Below, piece by piece: positions 50,666 to 61,162 of a DNA stretch of 64,000 nucleotides. Under the pieces are notes generated by a model. It saw nothing but the letters and a program-made list of their open reading frames with translations. It had not been told where the DNA came from and made no database searches. The stretch comes from an uncultured Pelagibacteraceae bacterium. Lineage in GTDB: Bacteria > Pseudomonadota > Alphaproteobacteria > Pelagibacterales > Pelagibacteraceae. The stretch spans positions 38,191 through 102,190 of the forward strand of contig CACKDD010000003.1 of the NCBI GenBank assembly GCA_902598825.1, read 5' to 3'. A program made the translations under genes and the position numbers. Numbering within the stretch: position 1 is the stretch's first letter; each line of letters starts with the position of its first letter.

Positions 50666-50756
50666 ATTTATAAATAATAAGATACAATATTTCTCATATA
50701 AAATTTTAAAAATTTTAATTACTTTTTAGTTACTTATACTTATAATTAATTAGATT

Positions 50757-51725
50757 ATGTATTTTAATAAAAATAATAAATTTTATCATGGAATAATGTT
50801 CCACCATTTCCATGATGATGGAATTCATACAAAAGGCCAGGGTTCAATAGATAAGGATGATTTCTATAAAATGATTAATTTTATAGGAAGAAATAATATT
50901 TTAGATGCTGATGTATTTTTTGAAAAATTTCGAAATAATAAACTTAAGGAAAATGAGGTTTGTATTACTTTTGATGATGCTATTAAATGTCAAATTGATA
51001 TTGCCTTGCCTGTATTAGAAGAACTTAAAATTAAAAGTTTCTTTTTTGTCTATACTTCAATATTTGAAGGAAAACCAGATAATTTAGAATTTTTTAGATA
51101 TTTCAGAATGAATTATTTTAAAAATATTAACGAATTTTATAATAATTTTTACAAAGTTTTAGATAGAGATTTAAAATCTTTTTTTGAAAAAAATAGTAAT
51201 AATATTCAAAAAACAAAAATTAAATTTCCAATGTACTCAATAGAAGATATTAAGTTTAGATTAGTAAGAGATATTTTTTTGACAAAAGTTCAGTATGAAG
51301 AAACAATGTTTCTAATGTTTAAAGATAAAAAATTTGAATATAAAGATTTTTCCAAAAAACTTTTTTTTCAAAAAAGAGATTTACAAACACTTAACAATCT
51401 AGGACATTTAATTGGTTTGCATTCACATAATCATCCAACATTATTAGAAAAATTAAACTATGATGAGCAAAAAAATGAATATGAAAAAAATTTATCATCG
51501 ATTTCTAGTATTTTAGATAAACCAAAAAATGAAATTAGATATATGTCCCATCCTTGTGGCAGTTATAACGCTGATACATTAGAAATTTTAAAAGAACTTG
51601 GTATTGAGTTGGGATTTAAACAAATTATGACCATTGAACAAGAAAAAGAAATGAAAAAAGTTAATAATTCTTTTTTAGAAATAGCAAGAGAAGACCACGC
51701 TAAAATATATAAAAGAATGAATTGA
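50757..51725 (+). CDS. Polysaccharide deacetylase (NodB-like, CE4)
   Basis: The 322-residue protein has the CE4 pattern: C-I-T-F-D-D-A near 69-75 with D73-D74 as base/metal residues, and the second metal motif H-S-H-N-H-P-T with H222 and H226. A final H-P-C-G-S-Y motif near 260 matches motif 3. Such enzymes remove N- or O-acetyl from polysaccharides or sugar intermediates. It shares one base with a formyltransferase gene, so acetyl removal followed by formylation of an amino sugar is a reasonable model. It has no signal peptide, consistent with action on a cytoplasmic sugar. Confidence 0.82.
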   Translation: MYFNKNNKFYHGIMFHHFHDDGIHTKGQGSIDKDDFYKMINFIGRNNILDADVFFEKFRNNKLKENEVCITFDDAIKCQIDIALPVLEELKIKSFFFVYTSIFEGKPDNLEFFRYFRMNYFKNINEFYNNFYKVLDRDLKSFFEKNSNNIQKTKIKFPMYSIEDIKFRLVRDIFLTKVQYEETMFLMFKDKKFEYKDFSKKLFFQKRDLQTLNNLGHLIGLHSHNHPTLLEKLNYDEQKNEYEKNLSSISSILDKPKNEIRYMSHPCGSYNADTLEILKELGIELGFKQIMTIEQEKEMKKVNNSFLEIAREDHAKIYKRMN

Positions 51726-52513
51726 TGAAAATTACCTTATTTACTTCTAATAAAAATAGACATAATTATTTTATAAATTTGCTATCAGAGGTATCTGATG
51801 AACTTTATGTCATTCAGGAGTGTAGCACTATTTTTCCAGGAATAGTTCCAGGCAATTATCAAGCATCTCCAACTATGAAAAAATATTTTGAAAATGTTAA
51901 TAATGCTCAATTTCAATTATTTGGTAATTCTTATGTAAATGATAAAAAAAAAAATATTAGACTCTTACCTATGCTTTCTGGAGATTTAAATCAATGCTCA
52001 ATAAATTTATTATCAAATTTTCTAAAAAGTGATGTTTATGTTGTTTTTGGTTCAAGTTATATTAAAGATGAACTTGCAGATTTTTTAGTAAAACAAAAAG
52101 CAATAAACATTCACGCTGGTGTATCGCCATATTATAGAGGAACTGATTGTAACTTTTGGGCATTATATGATGGCAATCCTCATTTAGCAGGAACAACAAT
52201 TCATTTACTTTCTAAGGGATTAGATAGTGGTCCAATGTTATATCATGCAATGTCTAATCTAAAGACAAATCCTTTTGAATATACAATGTCTACAGTTAAA
52301 TCAGCATTTCATTCCATTGCTGAAAGAATTAAAGATGGTTCTATTTTTAAAATTAAACCCTTTGTTCAGAATAAGGTTAAAGAGGTTAGATACACAAAAA
52401 AAAGTGAATTTAGTGAAAAGGTAGTAAAAGAATATTTTGAAAAGAAGATAGATTTAAATAGTAAAAAATTTGATAACACCTTGTTAAAAGAACCATTTTT
52501 TTTTAACAACTAA
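51725..52513 (+). CDS. Formyltransferase family protein (Fmt-like; likely sugar N-formyltransferase)
   Basis: The 262-residue protein starts at the ATG at 51725, overlapping the deacetylase stop by one base. It has the folate formyltransferase core: N129-I-H131 in the A-I-N-I-H-A-G-V-S-P-Y-Y-R-G segment, and D168 in G-L-D-S-G-P, forming the usual N-H-D triad (numbered with one extra N-terminal residue). It is too short for methionyl-tRNA formyltransferase, and lacks the C-terminal tRNA domain. Homologues formylate sugar-nucleotide amines with N10-formyltetrahydrofolate. The substrate is unknown. Confidence 0.8.
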   Translation: MKITLFTSNKNRHNYFINLLSEVSDELYVIQECSTIFPGIVPGNYQASPTMKKYFENVNNAQFQLFGNSYVNDKKKNIRLLPMLSGDLNQCSINLLSNFLKSDVYVVFGSSYIKDELADFLVKQKAINIHAGVSPYYRGTDCNFWALYDGNPHLAGTTIHLLSKGLDSGPMLYHAMSNLKTNPFEYTMSTVKSAFHSIAERIKDGSIFKIKPFVQNKVKEVRYTKKSEFSEKVVKEYFEKKIDLNSKKFDNTLLKEPFFFNN

Positions 52514-52576
52514 CTTTATTTTTATCTTCTTTTAAATTTTATAAAAACAGCGAAATAAGAGATATTGAATATAAAA

Positions 52577-52611
52577 AAAAACGCCAGAGACGTTGATTCA
52601 CTGGCGTTTTT
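52577..52611. terminator. Hairpin terminator between the formyltransferase gene and groEL
   Basis: A perfect 11-bp inverted repeat, AAAAACGCCAG / CTGGCGTTTTT, with a 13-base loop. A-rich on the left and T-rich on the right, it works in either direction and lies between two convergent genes. Confidence 0.9.
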
Positions 52612-52637
52612 CAAAAACTTTTGAGTGTCTGGACTTG

Positions 52638-54317
<1,680 letters not shown>

Positions 54318-54322
54318 TTAAA

Positions 54323-54613
54323 TTATTTGCTTGAAATACCCATAATGTCTGACTCTTTCATTATGCTGTATTCTTTACCATCAATTTTGACTTCAGTTCC
54401 TGACCATTTGCCAAATAAAACTTTATCACCAACCTTAACATCCATTGGAATTTTTTTCCCATCTTCAGTTTTTGCACCACCACCAACAGCAACAACTTTT
54501 CCTTCTTGTGGTTTTTCTTGCGCAGTATCTGGTATGATTATTCCACCTGCAGTTTTTTCACTACTGTCTAAAACTTCTATTAAAACTCTATCGTGTAACG
54601 GTCTAAATTTCAT
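54323..54613 (-). CDS. groS: Co-chaperonin GroES (10 kDa)
   Basis: The 96-residue protein starts [13 protein letters not shown] and has the mobile loop with T-A-G-G-I-I-I-P near 21-28 and the roof segment [12 protein letters not shown] near 62-73. It caps GroEL. A sigma-32-like promoter lies 27 bases upstream, and AGGAG gives a good ribosome binding site. It is the first gene of the groESL operon. Confidence 0.98.
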   Translation of the reverse strand: MKFRPLHDRVLIEVLDSSEKTAGGIIIPDTAQEKPQEGKVVAVGGGAKTEDGKKIPMDVKVGDKVLFGKWSGTEVKIDGKEYSIMKESDIMGISSK

Positions 54614-54639
54614 AAATTCTCCTTTATAATATGGACTTC

Positions 54640-54673
54640 ATATAGAGATTGGCATTACTATTTCAAGATATAG
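54640..54673 (-). promoter_or_regulatory. Sigma-32-like heat-shock promoter of groESL
   Basis: On the minus strand CTTGAA (54667-54662), 14 bases and CTCTATAT (54647-54640) fit the sigma-32 consensus CTTGAA-N13/14-CCCCATNT well. The 13 bases CTATATCTTGAAA (54673-54661) recur upstream of hsp20. I saw no CIRCE inverted repeat, so HrcA control is not indicated. Confidence 0.8.
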
Positions 54674-54736
54674 TTCAAAATAAGTTAGTTAAAAAATATA
54701 GGAAATTAAGGATTTTATGGTTTATAGATTATTTTA

Positions 54737-55555
54737 ATGGCTAAAAATTTAGACAAAGAAGGGCTAAGCTCAATTGCTGACAATTATCAGTTGTTTTATA
54801 TAGATTTGTGGGGCGTAGTTCATAATGGGATTAACCTTCATGATGAAGCTATAAAGGTCTTAGAAGAGATCAATAAAAAAAATAAAGATTATGTCTTACT
54901 CACAAATGCACCACGACCTAATAGTACTGTAAAATCCTTTTTAGAAAATTTAGGTATGGAAAAAGAAATTAGGGAACATGTTTTTTCATCAGGACAAGCA
55001 GCCTTAAATTATTTAAAAAAAAATTTAATAGACAAGTTTTTTTTTCATATTGGTCCACCTAGAGATTTTGATTTATTTAATGATTTTAAAAAAATGAAAT
55101 TAGATAATATAAAAAATAGTGAATATTTTTTATGTACAGGGTTATTTGATGATTATGATAAAGATCTTAATTACTATAAAAAATTATTTGAAGATAATTT
55201 GAAAAAAAAGATGATCTGTACGAACCCAGACTTAATTGTAGATAGAGGCAATGTAAGAGAGCTATGTGCTGGATCTGTGGCAATGGTTTTTGAAAAAATG
55301 GGTGGTGAGGTTGTATATTTTGGTAAACCTTACCCAGAAGTTTATCATCAAGCCTCTAATAATAAAAATAAAAAGGTATTATCAATAGGTGATAATCTAA
55401 ACACTGATATAAAAGGGGCAAATCTTTTAGATTTTGATTCTCTTATAATTTCAAATGGAATTCATAAAAATGAAATTAAAGAAAAAGGGATAGATGAAAC
55501 TTCTAAGTCTTATGAAACTATATGCAACTATATTCAAACAGAATTAAGATGGTAA
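54737..55555 (+). CDS. HAD-superfamily class IIA hydrolase (TIGR01459-type)
   Basis: The 272-residue phosphatase-like protein has motif I F-Y-I-D-L-W-G-V-V-H near 20-29, motif II L-L-T-N-A-P-R-P near 55-62, a lysine in G-K-P-Y-P and motif IV S-I-G-D-N-L-N-T-D-I-K-G near 215-226. The D-L-W-G-V-x-H form is characteristic of the alphaproteobacterial TIGR01459 group. The substrate is not known. It sits before ribF, as is usual in alphaproteobacteria, suggesting a link to flavin or nucleotide metabolism. Confidence 0.85.
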   Translation: MAKNLDKEGLSSIADNYQLFYIDLWGVVHNGINLHDEAIKVLEEINKKNKDYVLLTNAPRPNSTVKSFLENLGMEKEIREHVFSSGQAALNYLKKNLIDKFFFHIGPPRDFDLFNDFKKMKLDNIKNSEYFLCTGLFDDYDKDLNYYKKLFEDNLKKKMICTNPDLIVDRGNVRELCAGSVAMVFEKMGGEVVYFGKPYPEVYHQASNNKNKKVLSIGDNLNTDIKGANLLDFDSLIISNGIHKNEIKEKGIDETSKSYETICNYIQTELRW

Positions 55556-56481
55556 AAAATATTAATTTTTATAATAATTTTAATATCAAATCTTATCACA
55601 AAAGTTCAATAATCTTAATTGGCAATTTTGATGGACTTCATTTGGGTCATCGAAAGTTATTTAATTTAGCAAAGAAATATAAAAAAAAATATTCTTTGAA
55701 AATTGGGGTTATGACTTTTGAGCCAATGCCAAAGATGTATTTTAAAAAAGATATTAAAAATTTTAGGATTTCTAGTCAAAAACAAAAAATGAGACTTTTA
55801 AATAAATTTAATGTTGATTTTGTAATAACAAAAAAGTTTAACAGAGCTTTTTCAAAAACAAAATCAATTCACTTTATTGAAAAAATATTAGTTAAAAAAT
55901 TAAACGCAAAATTTATATTTGTTAGTAACAATTTTAGGTTTGGGAATAAAAGAGAAGGAGATGTTTATCAATTAATCAAATATGAAAAAAAATTTCATTA
56001 TAAGATAGTTAATCCAAAACCTTTATTAATAAAAAAAAAAGTAATCTCCTCATCTCTTATTAGAAATTATTTACAAAAGGGTAAATTAGATAAAGCAAAC
56101 AAAATTTTAAATAGAAAATGGTCGATAGAGGGTAAAGTTCAAAAAGGGAGGCAAATAGGAAAAAAAATAGGCTTTCCAACTGCAAATATTGATATCAAAG
56201 ATTATATTTTAGCTTGCCCTGGAGTTTATGCAGTAAAAGCTAAAGTCAAAAAAAACCCTAAATACGTTAAAGGTATAGCTAATTTAGGTTACAGACCGAC
56301 CTTCAATGGAAAAAAAATCTTATTAGAAGTTCATTTATTTAATTTCTCTGGAAATTTATATAATAAGTATTTAACTGTTGAATTCATTAAATTTATCAGA
56401 AAAGAAAAAAAATTCAAAAATGTAGAACAATTAAAAAAACAAATTAAAGTAGACTTAACAAAAGCAAAAAAAATAAAATGA
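55549..56481 (+). CDS. ribF: Bifunctional riboflavin kinase / FAD synthetase
   Basis: About 310 residues from the ATG at 55549, which overlaps the previous gene by seven bases; another ATG at 55522 would make a 34-base overlap. The N-terminal adenylyltransferase half has I-G-N-F-D-G-L-H-L-G-H-R-K near 22-34. The C-terminal kinase half has G-R-Q-I-G-K-K-I-G-F-P-T-A-N near 194-207. It converts riboflavin to FMN and FAD. The protein is remarkably Lys-rich, in keeping with the base composition. A 4-bp overlap with ileS follows. Confidence 0.92.
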   Translation: MVKNINFYNNFNIKSYHKSSIILIGNFDGLHLGHRKLFNLAKKYKKKYSLKIGVMTFEPMPKMYFKKDIKNFRISSQKQKMRLLNKFNVDFVITKKFNRAFSKTKSIHFIEKILVKKLNAKFIFVSNNFRFGNKREGDVYQLIKYEKKFHYKIVNPKPLLIKKKVISSSLIRNYLQKGKLDKANKILNRKWSIEGKVQKGRQIGKKIGFPTANIDIKDYILACPGVYAVKAKVKKNPKYVKGIANLGYRPTFNGKKILLEVHLFNFSGNLYNKYLTVEFIKFIRKEKKFKNVEQLKKQIKVDLTKAKKIK

Positions 56482-59207
56482 GTAAAGCACAAATAAATCT
56501 TCCAAAAACAACTTTTTCTATGAAGGCTAATTTACCAACCAGAGAACCTGAAATTTTAGAATTATGGAAAAAAATTGATCTTTATAAAGAGTTAAGAAAT
56601 TCAAGAAAGGGTGCTGAAAAATTTGTTCTTCATGATGGTCCTCCATATGCAAATGGAAATATTCACATGGGAACAGCTCTTAATAAAATTCTTAAAGATA
56701 TCATTGTTAAATTTCATCAAATGGATGGTAAAGACTCTGTTTATGTTCCAGGATGGGACTGTCATGGATTACCAATTGAGTGGAAAATAGAAGAACAATA
56801 TAAAAAAAACAAAAAAAACAAAAACGAGGTTCCTGTCGTTGAATTTAGAAAAGAGTGTAGATCATTTGCTGAAAAATGGATTGGAGTTCATAGAGAACAA
56901 TTTAAAAGGCTTGGTGTTGTAGGAGATTGGGAAAATTATTATTCTACAATGAGCTATGATGCTGAAGCACAAATTGTAAGGGAGCTTGGAAAGTTTTTAA
57001 AAGAGGGAAGCCTTTATAGGGGATTTAAACCTGTTTTATGGTCCACAGTAGAGAAAACTGCTTTAGCAGATGCTGAAGTAGAATATCAAGATCATAAATC
57101 AGATACCATTTACGTAAATTTTCCAGTCAAGTCATCAAATATTAAAGAGCTTGAAAATAGTAATATTGTCATATGGACCACTACTCCTTGGACAATACCT
57201 GCAAATAAAGCTTTAGCTTATAATGAGAGTTTAGATTATTTATTAATTCAGATTAATGATAATGGTGAATTTAAAGATAAAAAAATTGTTATTGCAGAAC
57301 TATTATTAGAGTCAGTAATAAAAGATTGTGAAATTAAGAAATATACAAATTTAAAAAGTTTTAAAGGTAAAGATTTTAAAAATACAATTTGTAGGCATCC
57401 TTTTTTAGATTTGGGATATGATTATGATATTCCAATGCTAGAGGCACGCTTTGTAACAACTGAACAAGGTACTGGAATTGTGCATTGTGCACCAAGCCAT
57501 GGACCAGATGATTTTAACCTTTGTATGAATAATGGAATTAAAGCAATTGAAACAGTAGATGGAGATGGAAAATATACAAAAAATGTTTCTTTATTTGAGG
57601 GTATTCATATTTTTAAAGCAAATCCCATTGTGATAGAAAAATTAAAAGAGCAAAAAAAATTATTGAAAAATGGTGAGCTAGTTCATTCTTATCCTCATTC
57701 ATGGAGATCTAAAGCACCTTTAGTTCACAGGGCAACTCCACAATGGTTTATTTCAATGGAGAGTCACAAACTTAGAAAAAAAGCTTTGAAAGCAATTGAT
57801 GAAACAATTTTTTACCCAAGTAAAGGTAAAGAAAGATTAAAATCGATGATTGAAACTAGACCAGATTGGTGTGTATCGAGGCAAAGGGTTTGGGGAGTTC
57901 CATTACCTATATTTATAAACAAAAAAACTAAAAAAATATTAGTAGATGATGATGTTTTTGAAACAATAGCTAAAATTTATGAAAAAGAAGGTTCAGACTG
58001 TTGGTTTTCTGATGATACTCAAAAATTTTTAGGAAAAAAATATAAATCAGAGGATTTTGAAAAGCTAAGTGATATTGTAGAGGTGTGGTTTGATAGTGGC
58101 TCAACACATTCTTTTGTATTGGAAAAAAGAAAAGATTTAAAGTGGCCTGCATCAATGTATCTAGAAGGATCTGATCAACATAGAGGATGGTTTCATTCTT
58201 CATTATTACAATCGTGTGGAACAAGGGGTAAAGCACCATTTGAGTCCATTCTCTCTCACGGTTTTGTTGTTGATGGAAAAGGTTTAAAAATGTCTAAATC
58301 TTTAGGCAATGTAATAGCGCCAGAGGATATTTTAAAAAAGTATGGAGCAGACATATTGAGGATATGGGTTGCATCATCTAATTATGCTGAAGATCTAAGA
58401 ATAGATTACTCAATTTTAGACCAACATTCAGAGTCTTACAGAAAAATTAGAAATACCTTTAGATATTTACTTGGAAATCTGAATGATAATTTTGAAGAAA
58501 TAAAAATGAAAGATATTCATGTTAATCAATTACCAGAATTAGAGCAGTTCATGCTTCACAAAATTTATTCCTTAAATCTGAAATTTAATAGATATTTTAA
58601 AGATTATGATTTTCATAATCTTTATAAAGAATTATTAAATTTTTGTACTGTAGATTTATCCTCATTTTATTTTGATATCAGGAAAGATGTTTTATACTGT
58701 GACTCTAAAGACTCTGAAAAAAGAAAATCTACATTAATATTATTAAATATAATTCTAAATTCATTATTGAAATGGTTTGCTCCTATTCTATCTTTTACTA
58801 CTGAAGAAATTTATCAACTTATATCAAAAAAAAATAAAAGTATTCATTTAGAAAAGTTTTTAGAATTCCCAAAAAAATTTGAAAATGGAATAATTGAAAA
58901 AAAATGGGATAAGTTAATTAAGATAAGAGATATTTGTAATATTAGTATTGAAGAAAAAAGAGCTAGTAAAGAAATAGGTTCGAGTCTTGAGGCTGATCTT
59001 CAAATAAAACTAAATAACAAATTTGAACAAGTCGTTAATGGAATAGATTTAGCTGAACTGTGTATTACTTCTAAAGCAGAGATTTATTTTGATGATCAAG
59101 TGGATGTAGATGTTGTAACTAAAAAATCATCAGGAAATAAATGCTCTGTTTGTTGGAAGATAAGACTTGATCCATGCGAGAGACACCCCAAATGTCAGAT
59201 TATTTAA
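56478..59207 (+). CDS. ileS: Isoleucyl-tRNA synthetase
   Basis: A 909-residue class I synthetase. The HIGH-type motif is N-I-H-M-G near 61-65 in P-P-Y-A-N-G-N-I-H-M-G-T. The editing domain (CP1) includes W-T-T-T-P-W-T-I-P, and K-M-S-K-S-L-G-N lies near 605. The C-terminal zinc-like site is compact: C-S-V-C-W and C-E-R-H-P-K-C, then the protein ends almost at once. It charges tRNA-Ile. It overlaps ribF by four bases and lspA by about 16. Confidence 0.96.
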   Translation: MSKAQINLPKTTFSMKANLPTREPEILELWKKIDLYKELRNSRKGAEKFVLHDGPPYANGNIHMGTALNKILKDIIVKFHQMDGKDSVYVPGWDCHGLPIEWKIEEQYKKNKKNKNEVPVVEFRKECRSFAEKWIGVHREQFKRLGVVGDWENYYSTMSYDAEAQIVRELGKFLKEGSLYRGFKPVLWSTVEKTALADAEVEYQDHKSDTIYVNFPVKSSNIKELENSNIVIWTTTPWTIPANKALAYNESLDYLLIQINDNGEFKDKKIVIAELLLESVIKDCEIKKYTNLKSFKGKDFKNTICRHPFLDLGYDYDIPMLEARFVTTEQGTGIVHCAPSHGPDDFNLCMNNGIKAIETVDGDGKYTKNVSLFEGIHIFKANPIVIEKLKEQKKLLKNGELVHSYPHSWRSKAPLVHRATPQWFISMESHKLRKKALKAIDETIFYPSKGKERLKSMIETRPDWCVSRQRVWGVPLPIFINKKTKKILVDDDVFETIAKIYEKEGSDCWFSDDTQKFLGKKYKSEDFEKLSDIVEVWFDSGSTHSFVLEKRKDLKWPASMYLEGSDQHRGWFHSSLLQSCGTRGKAPFESILSHGFVVDGKGLKMSKSLGNVIAPEDILKKYGADILRIWVASSNYAEDLRIDYSILDQHSESYRKIRNTFRYLLGNLNDNFEEIKMKDIHVNQLPELEQFMLHKIYSLNLKFNRYFKDYDFHNLYKELLNFCTVDLSSFYFDIRKDVLYCDSKDSEKRKSTLILLNIILNSLLKWFAPILSFTTEEIYQLISKKNKSIHLEKFLEFPKKFENGIIEKKWDKLIKIRDICNISIEEKRASKEIGSSLEADLQIKLNNKFEQVVNGIDLAELCITSKAEIYFDDQVDVDVVTKKSSGNKCSVCWKIRLDPCERHPKCQII

Positions 59208-59680
59208 ATAAGAGACTTATAATCAATTTATTTACAGTAATAATAATTTTTTCTGTAGATAGAATATCAAAATTTTATGTAATTTCACAAAGTGAAAAAA
59301 ATTTATCTTATGATTTATTTGAGTCAAAATTTCTAAATATAAATTTGGTTTGGAATGAAGGAATTGCTTTTGGTCTACTCTCATTCGATAAAGTCTATCT
59401 ATATAATTTATTGACAATCTCAATTATTGTTTTGATTATCATAATTTTTTTTATGATTTTAAAAAATAGAGGTCTTAAAAAATACTCATTATTAATGGTA
59501 TTGGGTGGTGCATTAGGAAATCTTTATGATCGAATATATTTTAAAGCTGTACCAGACTTTATAGACTTTCATATTGGAAATTTTCATTGGTTTATTTTCA
59601 ATGTATCAGATATATTCATTTCCCTAGGAGTATTATTTTTGATTTCATTAGAATTAATTAAAAATAAAAAAGAAAAATAG
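59192..59680 (+). CDS. lspA: Lipoprotein signal peptidase (signal peptidase II)
   Basis: About 162 residues with four membrane helices. The catalytic aspartates are visible: D113 in G-N-L-Y-D-R and D140 in F-N-V-S-D-I-F-I; N-E-G-I-A-F-G near 55-61 is also conserved. It cleaves prolipoproteins at the lipobox, and this window encodes several such substrates. The ATG at 59192 is preferred; an ATG six codons upstream is also in frame. The start is inside the end of ileS. Confidence 0.93.
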   Translation: MSDYLNKRLIINLFTVIIIFSVDRISKFYVISQSEKNLSYDLFESKFLNINLVWNEGIAFGLLSFDKVYLYNLLTISIIVLIIIIFFMILKNRGLKKYSLLMVLGGALGNLYDRIYFKAVPDFIDFHIGNFHWFIFNVSDIFISLGVLFLISLELIKNKKEK

Positions 59681-59681
59681 A

Positions 59682-60008
59682 ATGGAACAAATTACTAAAT
59701 CATTAATACTTTTGATCTTTATGATAACACTTAATTCTTGTGGAACTATCAAGGAGGGCTTTGTTTCTAAAAAAAAAAATAGTACTGATGAGTTTTTAGT
59801 GAAAAAAAAATCTCCATTAGTAATGCCTCCTGAATTTGATGAATTACCTATTCCTGGAAATAATAATCAAAAACAAAAAAATGACGAAAATTCAGATATT
59901 AAATCTTTAATCACTGGCTCAGAAAATGAAACTTCTAAGTCTCAAAATATTTCAAATCAAGATACAAATTTTGAAAATTTAATCTTAGAAAAAATCAAAA
60001 ATAATTAA
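59682..60008 (+). CDS. Small lipoprotein, DUF3035-like
   Basis: The 108-residue protein has a lipoprotein signal with lipobox L-N-S-C (C20). The mature part has D-E-F-L-V-K-K-K-S-P-L-V-M-P-P-E-F near 36-52, resembling the P-D-E-F-x-V-x3-A-P-L-x-x-P-P-D-F motif of DUF3035 lipoproteins found after lspA in alphaproteobacteria. The rest is Asn/Lys/Ser-rich and probably disordered. Shorter than most members. Function is unknown; an outer-membrane-facing role is likely. One-base spacing from lspA and one-base overlap with pgi. Confidence 0.72.
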   Translation: MEQITKSLILLIFMITLNSCGTIKEGFVSKKKNSTDEFLVKKKSPLVMPPEFDELPIPGNNNQKQKNDENSDIKSLITGSENETSKSQNISNQDTNFENLILEKIKNN

Positions 60009-61162
60009 TGATAACATCTGGAATTTTTTTTCAAAATTTTAAAATAAAAAAAAAATCACTTAAAATTAAGAAAAAATTTGAAAAATTTATAGCAGAAAAT
60101 AATTCTATAGCTCAATCTTTAAAAAGAAATTATCAAGATTTTTTTAAAAAAAAGGAAATTAAAAAATATAAAAGTTTTAAAAATATTAGAGTGATAGGAA
60201 TGGGTGGTTCCTCATTAGGTACTGAAGCGATTTACGATTTTTTAAAATATAAAATTAAAAAGAATTTTTTTTTTATCAATAATTTGAGTCCAAGATTAAA
60301 AAAAGAAAATAATAAAAAAATTTTAAATTTGATTGTCTCAAAATCTGGCAATACAATTGAAACAATAGTTAATTCAAATATTCTTATAAAAAAAAAAGAC
60401 AAGAATATCTTTATAACTGAAAATAAAAAAAATTACCTTTATTTATTGGGCCAAAAGCTTAAAGCAGATATTATTCATCATAATAATTATATTGGTGGTA
60501 GGTATTCTGTTTTATCAGAAGTAGGAATGTTACCTGCAGAGTTAATGGGACTTGACTCAAAAAAATTCAGACAATTAAACAATCTTATAAAAAATAGAAG
60601 ATATTTAAATGCTTTAATTTCTAATGTTGGCTCCACTCTTTATTTCATTAAAAAAGAAAAATTTAATTCAGTAATTATTAATTATGATAAACAATCAGAA
60701 AATTTATTTAATTGGTATCAGCAATTAATTGCTGAAAGTTTGGGTAAAAAAAGTAAGGGATTGTTACCAATTATATCAAGTATGCCTAAGGATAATCATA
60801 GTGTAATGCAACTTTATTTAGATGGTTTTAAAAAAAATTTTTTTACTTTCTTTTATGTTGATGAAAAAAATTCTACGAAAATAATTAATAAGGATATTTT
60901 AAGTCCATATAATTTTATAAAAAATAAAAGTGTAAGTAATATTATTTTTGCTCAAAAAAAAGCTACTGAAAATATTTTTAAAAAAAAAAATATACCTTTT
61001 AGAAGTTTTGAAATAAAAAAAAGAGATGAAAAAACCTTAGGAGAATTGTTTTGTTTTTTTATATTAGAAACAATTTTATTAAGCAAAGCTTTAAAAGTTA
61101 ACCCTTATGATCAACCAGCTGTTGAGTCAATAAAAAAAGAAACAAAAAGTATTTTATTCTAA
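60008..61162 (+). CDS. pgi: Glucose-6-phosphate isomerase, short form
   Basis: The 384-residue protein has the sugar isomerase (SIS) fold and PGI landmarks: G-M-G-G-S-S-L-G-T near 65-73, S-K-S-G-N-T-I-E-T near 112-120, G-G-R-Y-S-V-L near 156, and the C-terminal Q-P-A-V-E-S-I-K near 369-376. PGI interconverts glucose-6- and fructose-6-phosphate. It is roughly 160 residues shorter than E. coli Pgi, and the N-terminal arm is reduced to a Lys-rich helix. Catalytic loops remain, so it is likely active. It starts on the last base of the lipoprotein stop and ends convergently with rsmD, overlapping it. Confidence 0.83.
   Translation: MITSGIFFQNFKIKKKSLKIKKKFEKFIAENNSIAQSLKRNYQDFFKKKEIKKYKSFKNIRVIGMGGSSLGTEAIYDFLKYKIKKNFFFINNLSPRLKKENNKKILNLIVSKSGNTIETIVNSNILIKKKDKNIFITENKKNYLYLLGQKLKADIIHHNNYIGGRYSVLSEVGMLPAELMGLDSKKFRQLNNLIKNRRYLNALISNVGSTLYFIKKEKFNSVIINYDKQSENLFNWYQQLIAESLGKKSKGLLPIISSMPKDNHSVMQLYLDGFKKNFFTFFYVDEKNSTKIINKDILSPYNFIKNKSVSNIIFAQKKATENIFKKKNIPFRSFEIKKRDEKTLGELFCFFILETILLSKALKVNPYDQPAVESIKKETKSILF

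Larger units (their letters stand above)
50351..50756. other. 406-base spacer between typA and the deacetylase gene
   Basis: This is the largest gap in the window. It holds a 38-codon minus-strand ORF (50438-50554) and a hairpin followed by nine T on the minus strand (50575-50602), with a possible small RNA or leader upstream. The 80 bases next to typA are AT-rich with no feature I can name. No tRNA is present. Confidence 0.75.

Noticed and set aside
54327..54629. Plus-strand frame of 100 codons covering groES
   Set aside because: It is the reverse complement of a conserved gene with a good promoter and ribosome binding site.
54614..54736. CIRCE element near groESL
   Set aside because: No TTAGCACTC-N9-GAGTGCTAA inverted repeat is present; the sigma-32-like promoter explains control.
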